Below are positions 43,642 to 50,635 of a DNA stretch of 64,000 nt, piece after piece. The notes beneath the pieces are model-generated. The model ran no database searches. It worked only from the letters and a program-made list of their open reading frames with translations, and was not told where the DNA came from. Positions within the stretch are counted from its first letter, which is position 1, and every line of letters begins with the position of its first letter. The stretch comes from AC-32 sp035624425 (GTDB lineage Bacteria > Actinomycetota > Thermoleophilia > Gaiellales > Gaiellaceae): positions 32,513 to 96,512 of the forward strand of contig DASPRN010000036.1 in NCBI GenBank assembly GCA_035624425.1, written 5' to 3'. A program made the position numbers and the translations under genes.

Positions 43642-44290
43642 GCGATGGCTCTCCGAGGTCATGACTCGCTGCAACCAGCGCCTGAATCCAAGGATGTCGA
43701 TCGTCGCAGCTCTCGAGCGCCGCTCGAAGCCAGAGGCTCGCGTCACGAGAGAGATGCGGCTGGACGGCGGCGAAGTCCGTGTCGTTCTTGGGCGATGGCT
43801 CGGCCGCCTTGTAGAGCAGAACGATCTCGGGGCGAAGGAAGGGCACGCCGTCCCTCTTTTCGCCGATTTCGTTGAGCGGTCTCCGCACCGCGTCACTTCG
43901 ACGGAAGACCCACTCGCCGTCGCGTGCCTCGTTCAGCAGGAACTCGCAGGTCCACGGGGCGTTCGGCTCGTCCGACCGCCTTGCCCAGATGCCGTGGACC
44001 GGCGCTTCCAGGTGGCGTCCGTCCCACGGCTCGAGCGTGTGCTCGGGCCTCGCGTAGTGGAGGTCCCAACCGCAACCGCGAAGGTAGTCGAAGAGCGCCC
44101 GTTGGTCATCCCGGAGCAGGCCGACGTCGAGGTCATCGTGGCGGCGTGTGTCGCGACCGAGGAAGAGGTCGAGCGCGCACCCCCCACAGATCCACCACGG
44201 CCTGGCGAAACCGGAGAGGGACTCAGCTAGCTGCTGAGGCTCGATGGGCTCCCAGGCCCAGAGGTAGCCGTAGTCGAGGGCGCTGGCCAT
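43631..44290 (-). CDS. Nucleotidyltransferase of the aminoglycoside 2''-adenylyltransferase-like family
   Basis: This 219-residue protein has the polymerase-beta-type nucleotidyltransferase site: ICGGCALDLFLGRDTRRHDDLDVGL, with GG at 36-37 and the metal aspartates at about 53 and 55. The spacing is that of the AadB/LinB-like group (aminoglycoside or lincosamide nucleotidyltransferases) and its many uncharacterised relatives. Later blocks are GWDLHYARPEHTLEPWDGRHLE and FLRPEIVLLYKA. Here it lies between GT4 genes of a polysaccharide operon, so a sugar or a cell-surface amine may be its substrate instead of a drug. The N-terminal boundary ATG at 44290 is 26 bases after the preceding gene. Confidence 0.75.
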   Translation of the reverse strand: MASALDYGYLWAWEPIEPQQLAESLSGFARPWWICGGCALDLFLGRDTRRHDDLDVGLLRDDQRALFDYLRGCGWDLHYARPEHTLEPWDGRHLEAPVHGIWARRSDEPNAPWTCEFLLNEARDGEWVFRRSDAVRRPLNEIGEKRDGVPFLRPEIVLLYKAAEPSPKNDTDFAAVQPHLSRDASLWLRAALESCDDRHPWIQALVAASHDLGEPSHGS

Positions 44291-44316
44291 TCGTCTGAAT
44301 CGTTGCAGTCCGGGGG

Positions 44317-45396
44317 TCAGCGTGGCATGGCGCTTGCGTAGCCCGCGAGCACCGCCTCGCCGCAGGCCCGCCGCGTGAACCGTGCGGCCTGCGCGATGCC
44401 TGAGGCGCGGCGCTCTCCGCCCCCGTCGATGGCCTGTTCCAGCGCGTTTGCAAACGCCTCCACGTCCTCGGGATCCGCCCGCAGCGCGGCCTCGCCGCTC
44501 GCCTCGTCCAGCGACGGGTGCGAGGAGACGACCGCCGGAGCCCCGGAAGCGAGCGCTTCTACGACGGGCATCCCGAACCCCTCGAACCGAGACGGGTACG
44601 CGAACGCGGCCGCCCCGCGATAGAGCCGCGCCAGCTCCTCGTCCGGGACGAAGCCGAGCTGCCGGACCCCCTCGGCCGCCAGCGGCCGCTTTTCCCAGCC
44701 GGCGGGCCCGGCCAGGACGAGCGTCAGCTCCGGCCGCCGCCGGCGCAGCAGTTCGAACGCCGCGACGAGTGCCGGCAGGTTCTTGCGCGGCTCCAGCGTC
44801 GAGGCGGAGAGGATGTACGGACCGCCGAGGCCGGCCCGCTCCCCGTCGGGGCGAAACAGCGGGTCGACGCCCGGATACGCGACCACGACGCGCTCCTCGG
44901 GAACGCCCAGCAGCTCGACCGCCTCTCCGGCCGTGAAGCGCGAGTTCGCGAAGACGACGTCGCACGAACGCACGGCGTCGAGCCTCCGCGAGTGCATCCG
45001 CCGGGTGCCGCGCTCGACCAGCTCCGGGAAGCGCAGCGGCACGAGGTCGTGCACCGTGGTCGCCCGCACGCCGCCCCGCTGCGACGGGTACATCCAGTCC
45101 GAGAAGTGGAAGACGTCGAGCGGCCCGGCGATCGACTCGACCGGCGGCCGCCCGAGCCGGCTCCAGCCAGTCCGCCACCACTGCGCCCGCGGCAGCAGCG
45201 GCAGCCGCAGCTCCAGCGGCAGGCCGTCCAGCGCCGCCCGGATCCGCGTCCGCCCGCGCGGCCCGGACGGCCCGAACGCCACGAGCTCGTGCTCGCCGCC
45301 GACCGCCTCCGACAGCCCCGCGAGCATCCCGCGCAGGTAGTTACCGATCCCCGTGCGGGGCCGCGAGAGCGGGCTGACGTCGACCACGATTCTCAT
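44317..45396 (-). CDS. GT4-family glycosyltransferase, first gene of the nine-gene operon
   Basis: This 359-residue GT-B enzyme shows MRIVVDVSPLSRPRTGIGNYLRGML, VFHFSDWMYPSQRGGVRATTVHDLVPLRFPE, VFANSRFTAGEAVELLG, YILSASTLEPRKNLPALVAAF and YPSRFEGFGMPVVEALASGAPAV (Ex7E motif). It has the same plan as the two GT4 genes further along. It is divergent from the second exporter operon, with 26 bases between the two starts. Confidence 0.9.
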   Translation of the reverse strand: MRIVVDVSPLSRPRTGIGNYLRGMLAGLSEAVGGEHELVAFGPSGPRGRTRIRAALDGLPLELRLPLLPRAQWWRTGWSRLGRPPVESIAGPLDVFHFSDWMYPSQRGGVRATTVHDLVPLRFPELVERGTRRMHSRRLDAVRSCDVVFANSRFTAGEAVELLGVPEERVVVAYPGVDPLFRPDGERAGLGGPYILSASTLEPRKNLPALVAAFELLRRRRPELTLVLAGPAGWEKRPLAAEGVRQLGFVPDEELARLYRGAAAFAYPSRFEGFGMPVVEALASGAPAVVSSHPSLDEASGEAALRADPEDVEAFANALEQAIDGGGERRASGIAQAARFTRRACGEAVLAGYASAMPR

Positions 45397-45410
45397 CGGA
45401 AGCCGGGAAG

Positions 45411-45416
45411 TATCCT
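45411..45416 (+). promoter_or_regulatory. Candidate -10 box (TATCCT) for the second exporter operon
   Basis: TATCCT ends six bases before the GTG at 45423, again predicting a leaderless transcript. The same hexamer at nearly the same distance precedes the asnB-type gene. The divergent GT4 gene starts at 45396; on its strand GATACT (45414 to 45409) is a weaker candidate 12 bases upstream. Confidence 0.5.
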
Positions 45417-45422
45417 GCCCGC

Positions 45423-46259
45423 GTGGCCGTCAACACCGCGACTGCAACCCGACCGGCGCTGCTGCCCGACTTCGCGCGGTTGAGCGGCTACGGCGAGCTG
45501 CTCTGGACGCTCATCCGCCGAGAGATCCGTGTCCGCTACAAGGGCTCCGCGCTCGGCCTGGTCTGGTCGCTCGTCTACCCGCTCTCGATGATGCTCGTCT
45601 ACACCCTGCTCTTCTCGGTGCTCTGGAAGGCGGCGCGGAACATCCCGCACTACCCACTGTTCGTCCTCGTCGGGCTCGCCGTGTGGGGCTTCTTCCAGTC
45701 GTCGGTGCAGCTCGGCAGCGGGTCGCTGCGCGCCAACGCCGACCTGATCAAGAAGGTCTGGTTCCCGCGCGAGCTCGTTCCCGCGGCCTCGGTGCTCGCG
45801 CAGACGACCTCCGCGCTCGTCATGTTCGCGATCCTGATCCCGATCGACATCGCCGTCGTGCCCTCGACCGCGCGCTACGTGCCGCTCGCGCTCCCCTTCT
45901 TCGCCGGGCTGCTCTGCCTCGCACTCGGCCTCGCCTGGCTGTTCTCGGTCGCCAACGTCTTCTACCGCGACGTCGAGCATCTCCTGGCCGTCGTCTTCCT
46001 GCCCTGGTTCTTCCTGACGCCGATCCTGTACGGGCTCGACCAGCTGCCCGCGGGATCCGCTCACCCCTGGCTGATCGACATCCTTCGCTACGGGAACCCG
46101 GTCACGCCCTACGTCGAGGGAATCCGCGCCGTGCTCCTGCAGGCGACCGTGCCCGGCCCGGGCGAGCTCCTCTACATCTTCCTCGTCGGCCCGGCCCTCG
46201 CCGTCGCCGGGCTCAGCGTCGTCCAGCGCCACGAGGACTCGCTGGCCGTCGAGCTTTGA
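45423..46259 (+). CDS. Polysaccharide ABC exporter permease 2 (Wzm type, ABC-2)
   Basis: This 278-residue permease has six hydrophobic segments and the ABC-2 pattern: LIRREIRVRYKGSALGLVWSLVYPLSMMLVYTLLF near the start, FPRELVPAASVLAQTTSALVMF, and GNPVTPYVEGIRAVLLQ near the end. It forms the channel of a second polysaccharide or teichoic-acid-like exporter with the ATPase encoded next. It differs clearly from the first permease (25952-26788). GTG start at 45423. Confidence 0.92.
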   Translation: MAVNTATATRPALLPDFARLSGYGELLWTLIRREIRVRYKGSALGLVWSLVYPLSMMLVYTLLFSVLWKAARNIPHYPLFVLVGLAVWGFFQSSVQLGSGSLRANADLIKKVWFPRELVPAASVLAQTTSALVMFAILIPIDIAVVPSTARYVPLALPFFAGLLCLALGLAWLFSVANVFYRDVEHLLAVVFLPWFFLTPILYGLDQLPAGSAHPWLIDILRYGNPVTPYVEGIRAVLLQATVPGPGELLYIFLVGPALAVAGLSVVQRHEDSLAVEL

Positions 46260-47461
46260 GCGTGGACGCGGCCGTCGCGGCCGTCGCGGCCGGCGAGATC
46301 CGAGGGCGCGGCATCGGCCGCCTGTTCAAGATCCGCCTCTCCCAGAACCGTTCGCTCAAGGAGATGATCCTCCGGCGTGAGCTGCCGCAGACGCGCGAGC
46401 TCTGGGCGCTGCGCGACGTCGACTTCCAGGTCGAGCGGGGCGAGGCACTGGGGATCGTCGGCCAGAACGGCTCCGGAAAGTCGACCCTGCTGAAGCTGAT
46501 CGCCGGGATCTATGCGCCGACCCTCGGCGAGCTCGAGGTCGGCGGCCGGGTCGGCTCGCTGATCGAGATCGGCGCCGGCTTTCATCCGGACTTCACCGGC
46601 GTCGAGAACGTCTACCTGAACGCCGCGATCTACGGCCTCAAGCGGCGGTATGTCGCCGAGCACCTGGACGAGATCATCGGCTTCGCCGGGCTCGAGGACT
46701 TCGCCGACGTGCCGGTGCGCACCTACTCCTCGGGGATGTACATGCGGCTCGGCTTCTCGGTGGCTATGCACGTCAACCCCGACGTGCTGCTTCTCGACGA
46801 GGTGCTCGCGGTCGGGGACGAGGCCTTCCAGCAGAAGTGCTTCGGGCGGATCGCCGACTTCAAGCGGGCCGGCGGCACGATCGTCTTCGTCTCGCACGAC
46901 CCGGGCGCGGTTGAGCGGGTCTGCGATCGCGCACTGCTGCTCGAGCACGGGCGCGTGGTCGAGGCAGGCGGGGCGGTGGAGGTCGTCAGCGCCTACCACC
47001 GCCGGCTGGTCAGCCGCTCGACCGACGCGAGCGCCGCGCAGGACGGCGCGGGGCCGCAGCTCTGCCGCGTGCACGAGGTGCGCGCAATCGGAGGCGACGG
47101 CAGCGCCCGCGACCGTGTGACCGAGGGCGAGCCCGTGACGATCGAGGTCTGGCTGTACGCGGAGGACGGGGTCGAGGGCGCCCGCGTGACGGTCGGCTTC
47201 CGCGATGCGGCCGGGCAGCCACTCGGCTCCCAGACCGCCGAAGGAGTGCGGCTGCGGCCGGCGCGGCTGGAGCCGCTGCGACTTCGCTTCCCCGGCCTGC
47301 CGATGCGCGAGGGGCGCTTCCTCGTCGATGTGATCGTCAACTCGGAGGAGCTCGACGCCGAGCTGGCGCGTGACGAGCGGGCGCTCGAGCTGAACGTCTT
47401 CAGCCGCGACTCCGCGGGCTCCGGGCCGATCCGGCTTGGTGGTTCCTGGGAGCTACCCTGA
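46256..47461 (+). CDS. Polysaccharide ABC exporter ATPase 2 (Wzt/TagH type)
   Basis: This 401-residue ATPase has GQNGSGKS at about 69-76, RTYSSGMYMRLGFSVAMH as the signature region, VLLLDEVLAVGDEAFQQKC as Walker B and FVSHD as the switch. A single beta-rich C-terminal domain of about 140 residues (QLCRVHEVRAIGGDGS ... ALELNVFSRD) follows, like the chain-binding domain of Wzt. I chose TTG at 46256, which overlaps the permease stop as TTGA; GTG at 46262 is an alternative. It is the companion of the permease at 45423. Confidence 0.92.
   Translation: MSVDAAVAAVAAGEIRGRGIGRLFKIRLSQNRSLKEMILRRELPQTRELWALRDVDFQVERGEALGIVGQNGSGKSTLLKLIAGIYAPTLGELEVGGRVGSLIEIGAGFHPDFTGVENVYLNAAIYGLKRRYVAEHLDEIIGFAGLEDFADVPVRTYSSGMYMRLGFSVAMHVNPDVLLLDEVLAVGDEAFQQKCFGRIADFKRAGGTIVFVSHDPGAVERVCDRALLLEHGRVVEAGGAVEVVSAYHRRLVSRSTDASAAQDGAGPQLCRVHEVRAIGGDGSARDRVTEGEPVTIEVWLYAEDGVEGARVTVGFRDAAGQPLGSQTAEGVRLRPARLEPLRLRFPGLPMREGRFLVDVIVNSEELDAELARDERALELNVFSRDSAGSGPIRLGGSWELP
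47454..47459 (+). promoter_or_regulatory. Candidate -10 box (TACCCT) for hemE
   Basis: TACCCT ends six bases before the hemE GTG at 47466 and overlaps the end of the exporter ATPase gene. It gives hemE its own leaderless transcript if real. Confidence 0.4.
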
Positions 47462-47465
47462 GCTC

Positions 47466-48494
47466 GTGACCGAGCCGTTGCTGATACGAGCCTGCCGCCG
47501 GGAGCCGGTGGAGCGGACACCCGTCTGGTTCATGCGCCAGGCCGGCCGCTCGCTGCCCGAGTACCGCGAGCTCCGCAAGCAGTTCGGGCTGTTCGAGATC
47601 GCGCACCACCCGGAGCTCTGCGCAGAGGTCACGCTGCAGCCGGTTCGGCGGCACGACGTCGACGCTGCGGTGATGTTCGCCGACATCATGCTCCCCGTCC
47701 TCGGGATGGGCGTCGAGGTCGAGCTCGTCGAGAACGTCGGGCCGGTCGTGGCCGAGCCGGTGCGCTCGGCGGCGGACGCCGAGCGCCTGGTCGTCCCGGA
47801 GCCCGAGCAGGCGGTGCCCTGGGTGCTCGAGTCGGTCCGGCTCGTGCGCGAGGCGCTGCGCGACGACCAGGCTGTCATCGGCTTCGCCGGCGGGCCGTTC
47901 ACGGTCGCGGGATACCTGATCGAGGGGAAGCCCACGCGCGACTTCACGTTGACGAAGGCCTGCATGTACGGGCAGCCGGAGGTCTGGCACGCGCTCATGG
48001 AGAAGCTCGCGGCCTGCTTTGCGGCCTACGTGGCCGCCTGCGTGCGTGCCGGCGCGGACGCGATCCAGCTCTTCGACTCCTGGGCCGGTGCGCTCTCGGT
48101 CGACGACTACCGCGAGTTCGTCGCGCCCTACTCGGCGCGAGTGCTGGCGGCGGTGGATGTGCCGACGATCCACTTCGCGACCGGCGATGCGCACCTCTTG
48201 GAGGAGCGGGCCGAGGCCGGCGGCGACGTAATCGGCGTCGACTGGCGCCTGCCTCTGGACGTCGCCTGGGAGCGGGTCGGGTTCGAGCGCGGTATCCAGG
48301 GCAACCTCGACGGTGCGGCGCTGCTCGGGCCCTGGGAGCGGGCCGCGGCCGCGGCGGAGGACGTGCTTCGGCGCGCCGCGGGACGGCCGGGCCACATCTT
48401 CAACCTCGGGCACGGCGTGCTGCCGGAGACCGACCCCGCCGACCTTCGCCGCCTGGTCGAGCTGGTGCACGAGTGGACGCCGGTGGCCGCATGA
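47466..48494 (+). CDS. hemE: Uroporphyrinogen decarboxylase
   Basis: This 342-residue cytosolic enzyme removes four acetate carboxyl groups from uroporphyrinogen III to give coproporphyrinogen III. The signature WFMRQAGRSLPEYRELR is at about residue 19, the catalytic aspartate is in MFADIMLP, and GGPFTVAGYLIEG, LFDSWAGALS and NLGHGVLPETDP are conserved later blocks. Length fits the family. hemH follows, separated only by a dispersed repeat that starts at the hemE stop codon. The step between them (coproporphyrinogen oxidase) is not in this window. Confidence 0.96.
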   Translation: MTEPLLIRACRREPVERTPVWFMRQAGRSLPEYRELRKQFGLFEIAHHPELCAEVTLQPVRRHDVDAAVMFADIMLPVLGMGVEVELVENVGPVVAEPVRSAADAERLVVPEPEQAVPWVLESVRLVREALRDDQAVIGFAGGPFTVAGYLIEGKPTRDFTLTKACMYGQPEVWHALMEKLAACFAAYVAACVRAGADAIQLFDSWAGALSVDDYREFVAPYSARVLAAVDVPTIHFATGDAHLLEERAEAGGDVIGVDWRLPLDVAWERVGFERGIQGNLDGAALLGPWERAAAAAEDVLRRAAGRPGHIFNLGHGVLPETDPADLRRLVELVHEWTPVAA

Positions 48495-48573
48495 GACACC
48501 GCTTGCGGTGTCTCCCTCAGGACACACGGGCTCTGCCCGTGTGTTCGTCTGAAATGACCGGTCGACACGACGG
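48492..48573 (+). repeat. Dispersed intergenic repeat, copy 4 (between hemE and hemH); the best-formed copy
   Basis: The copy begins with the hemE TGA. Hairpin 1 is perfect (GACACCGC / GCGGTGTC, 48495-48512). Hairpin 2 is perfect (CACACGGGC / GCCCGTGTG, 48523-48543). The end motif TCTGAAATGACCGGTCGA follows, containing the palindrome GACCGGTC. I use this copy as the reference for the family. Confidence 0.88.
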
Positions 48574-48588
48574 AATGGAAGGGTCGGC

Positions 48589-49467
48589 ATGAATGCGGTG
48601 GTTTTGATGGCGTACGGCAGCCCGTCGCGGCCCGAGGACGTGCGCCCGTACCTCGAGGACGTGCGGGGTGGGCGCCCGGTCTCGGACGAGGCAGTCGCGA
48701 GGCTGGCCGAGCGCTACCGACGGATCGGCGGGCGCTCGCCGCTCGACGACGTCACCGAGGCGCAGCGGGCCGCGTTGGAGCGGGAACTGGGCGTGCGGGT
48801 CTTCGTCGGCATGAAGCACTGGCAGCCGCGGATCGCGGAGGCGGTCGAGTCGGCGTTGTCGGGCGGCGCGACGCGGATCGTCGGCGTCGTGCTCGCGCCG
48901 CACTACTCGCGGCTCTCGGTCGGCGAGTACCGCGAGCGCTTGGAGGCGGCGGTCGGCGGCCGCGCAGAGCTCGAGCTCGTGGAGAGCTGGCACGACCACG
49001 AGCCGTTCGTCGACGTGCTCGCCGATCGCGTGAGAGGAACGGATGCCTGGGTCGTGTTCACCGCCCACTCGCTGCCGGAGCGCATCCTGGCCGACGGCGA
49101 TCCCTATCGCGACCAGCTGCTCGAGACCTCGCGCCTGGTCGCCGAGGGGGCCGGTCTCGAACGCTGGTCGTTTGCCTTCCAGAGCGCCAGCCCGACCGGG
49201 GAGCCGTGGCTCGGCCCTGACATCCTCGAGGAGCTCGCGCGCCTGCACGAGGCAGGGGTGAGGAGCGTGCTGGTCGCGCCGGTCGGGTTCGTTTCCGACC
49301 ATCTGGAAATCCTCTGGGACCTGGACGTGGAGGCGCGAGAGCGAGCGGCCGAGCTCGGCCTGGAGCTCGGGCGGATCGAGTCGCTGAACGACGATCCGGC
49401 CTTCATCGGCGCGCTGGCCACGCTCGTGGAGGAGCGGCTGTCCGTGCCGGGAAAGAGTCCGTCGTGA
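48589..49467 (+). CDS. hemH: Ferrochelatase (coproporphyrin type likely)
   Basis: This 292-residue enzyme inserts ferrous iron into a porphyrin. AVVLMAYGSPSRPEDVRPYLEDVRGGRP is the family start, FTAHSLPERI holds the metal-binding histidine and GFVSDHLEILWDLD the conserved glutamate. In actinobacteria the substrate is usually coproporphyrin III, giving coproheme that ChdC later converts (known pathway); I infer the same here. ATG at 48589 is preceded by GGAAGG. Its end overlaps the 91-residue gene as GTGA. Confidence 0.94.
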   Translation: MNAVVLMAYGSPSRPEDVRPYLEDVRGGRPVSDEAVARLAERYRRIGGRSPLDDVTEAQRAALERELGVRVFVGMKHWQPRIAEAVESALSGGATRIVGVVLAPHYSRLSVGEYRERLEAAVGGRAELELVESWHDHEPFVDVLADRVRGTDAWVVFTAHSLPERILADGDPYRDQLLETSRLVAEGAGLERWSFAFQSASPTGEPWLGPDILEELARLHEAGVRSVLVAPVGFVSDHLEILWDLDVEARERAAELGLELGRIESLNDDPAFIGALATLVEERLSVPGKSPS

Positions 49468-49739
49468 GCTCGCGCACCTGCCCTGACTGGCCGCAGCTGA
49501 TGGAGGTGGCGCCCAACCTGCAGTTCATGCACTACACGGTCGCCGAGGCGAAGCTGCCCGCTGACGCGCTTGCCGAGCTCGTCGACGTGCCGCTCAGCGC
49601 GGTGGCGATCTGCGCCGACCTCGACCACAACGTCTTCAACGCGGCGCACACCGACCCCAAGGTCGCCGATGCGCTGCGCAACTCACACTGGTACGAGCTG
49701 CGCGAGTGGTCGACCAGCGGGCCCGGCCAGGCCGCGTAG
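49464..49739 (+). CDS. Small hypothetical protein coupled to hemH
   Basis: This 91-residue soluble protein has no recognised domain. It has two cysteines (CPDWPQLMEVAP near the N-terminus and VAICADLDHNVFN), histidines in FMHYTVAEAKLP, ADLDHNVF, NAAHTD and NSHWYE, and several aromatic residues. The Cys/His content would allow metal or haem-precursor binding. Its GTG overlaps the ferrochelatase stop as GTGA, so the two are cotranslated, which suggests a role linked to haem synthesis. I cannot assign a function. Confidence 0.75.
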   Translation: MSSRTCPDWPQLMEVAPNLQFMHYTVAEAKLPADALAELVDVPLSAVAICADLDHNVFNAAHTDPKVADALRNSHWYELREWSTSGPGQAA

Positions 49740-49917
49740 GCGGCCCGCGAGAGCGCAAGCGTTTGGCACACATTCGGCACGTTCCCGTCACACACTCGTG
49801 ACGATCTCGCCGATACGATCTGCAACGGGGAGGAGGCGGGATGTGCCTTCTATACGGGCCGTTTTTCGTGCGCGCGGCGGGCCCGAGCCGGGCACTGCGG
49901 GATAGTCTCCTCTCCGC
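49740..49917 (+). promoter_or_regulatory. 178-bp spacer before the F420 operon with a well-formed ATG initiation site
   Basis: The spacer holds TACGAT (49814-49819, -10-like), a very strong Shine-Dalgarno GGGGAGGAGG (49827-49836) and an ATG at 49841. The frame from that ATG runs to 50131, overlapping fbiD out of frame, and becomes arginine-rich, so a full-length product is unlikely. A short leader peptide or a regulatory translation site is possible. The region has no long hairpin. Confidence 0.35.
49903..49908 (+). promoter_or_regulatory. Candidate -10 box (TAGTCT) for fbiD
   Basis: TAGTCT ends nine bases before the fbiD ATG at 49918. No ribosome binding site lies between, so transcription from here would give a leaderless or very short leader mRNA for the F420 operon. 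Confidence 0.4.
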
Positions 49918-50466
49918 ATGCCGACCGTCGTCGTTCCCTTCCGAGGCGAGAACGCAAAGCAGCGGCTCGCTCCACTTCCGGAAGCCGCGCGAGCGGCGCT
50001 CGCGAAGGCGATGCTCGCTGACGTGCTCGCCGCGTGCGAGAGCGTCGGCCGGACGCTCGTCGCGCGCGAGGACGGGCAGGGCGAAGCGGTCGAGGCGGCG
50101 CTGCGGAGCATCGAGTCGGGCCCGATCCTGATCGTCAACGCCGACCTCCCCTGCGCCCGGCCGCGCGATTTGCTCGCGCTTCTCGGTGCGATGCCCGAGC
50201 GCGGCCTCGCGATCGTCGAGGCGGCCGACGGCACGACGAATGCGCTTGCCCTCTCGTCGACGCATCTCTTCGCACCGGTGTACGGGCCCGGCAGCGCAGA
50301 GCGGTTCCGCGCGCGGGCCGAGCGGCTGAGCGCCGCCTTCGTGAGCGCCGAGGTGCCGGAGCTCGCGGACGACCTGGACACGCTCGCCGATCTCGAACGG
50401 CTCGAGGGCCGGCTAGGCCCGCACACCGCCGCGGCGCTCGACGGCCTGCGCGCGGCCTCGCGGTGA
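49918..50466 (+). CDS. fbiD: CofC/FbiD: phosphoenolpyruvate (or 2-phospho-L-lactate) guanylyltransferase
   Basis: This 182-residue nucleotidyltransferase makes the guanylylated C3 unit for coenzyme F420. It is compact but keeps VVVPFRGENAKQRLAPL, ILIVNADLPCARPRDLLAL with the metal aspartate, and TNALALSS...FAPVYGPGSAERFRARA. In actinobacteria phosphoenolpyruvate is the usual substrate, so FbiD is the better name than archaeal CofC. The identification is confirmed by fbiA, npdG and fbiB following on the same strand. A dispersed repeat starts at its stop codon. Confidence 0.9.
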   Translation: MPTVVVPFRGENAKQRLAPLPEAARAALAKAMLADVLAACESVGRTLVAREDGQGEAVEAALRSIESGPILIVNADLPCARPRDLLALLGAMPERGLAIVEAADGTTNALALSSTHLFAPVYGPGSAERFRARAERLSAAFVSAEVPELADDLDTLADLERLEGRLGPHTAAALDGLRAASR

Positions 50467-50545
50467 GGCGTCGCTTGCGATGCCGATCTCAGGGCGGGCG
50501 AGCTCTGCTCGTTCGCCCGTCTGAAATGACCGGTCGATGCGCCGC
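50464..50545 (+). repeat. Dispersed intergenic repeat, copy 5 (after fbiD)
   Basis: The copy begins with the fbiD TGA (TGAGGCGTCGCTTGCGATGC), has a second stem around GGCGAGCTCTGCTCGTTCGC, and ends with the exact motif TCTGAAATGACCGGTCGA. Together with the shortened copy that follows it forms a tandem duplication. Confidence 0.85.
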
Positions 50546-50565
50546 GTCGCCAGGAGCAGGCGCTG

Positions 50566-50613
50566 TGAGGCGACGCTTGCTCGTGCGCTCGTCTGAAGTG
50601 ACGGCTCGATGCG
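50566..50613 (+). repeat. Dispersed intergenic repeat, copy 6 (shortened)
   Basis: This copy starts TGAGGCGACGCTTGC, then lacks the middle hairpin and continues at GTGCGCTCGTCTGAAGTGAC with the end GGCTCGATGCGC. The bases after copies 5 and 6 also match (CAGGAGCAGGCGC against CAGGAGCCGGCGC), and the second one is the real ribosome binding site of fbiA. Confidence 0.75.
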
Positions 50614-50635
50614 CGGGTCTTCAGGAGCCGGCGCG

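Noticed and set aside
43631..44290. Acquired antibiotic-resistance gene
   Set aside because: No flanking mobile element, and overlapping stop/start with a glycosyltransferase gene shows long integration in the operon.
48492..48573. Repeat copy as a classical intrinsic terminator
   Set aside because: Hairpins are strong but no T tract follows, and the end motif TCTGAAATGACCGGTCGA is conserved, which a terminator does not need. A Rho-linked or processing role stays possible.
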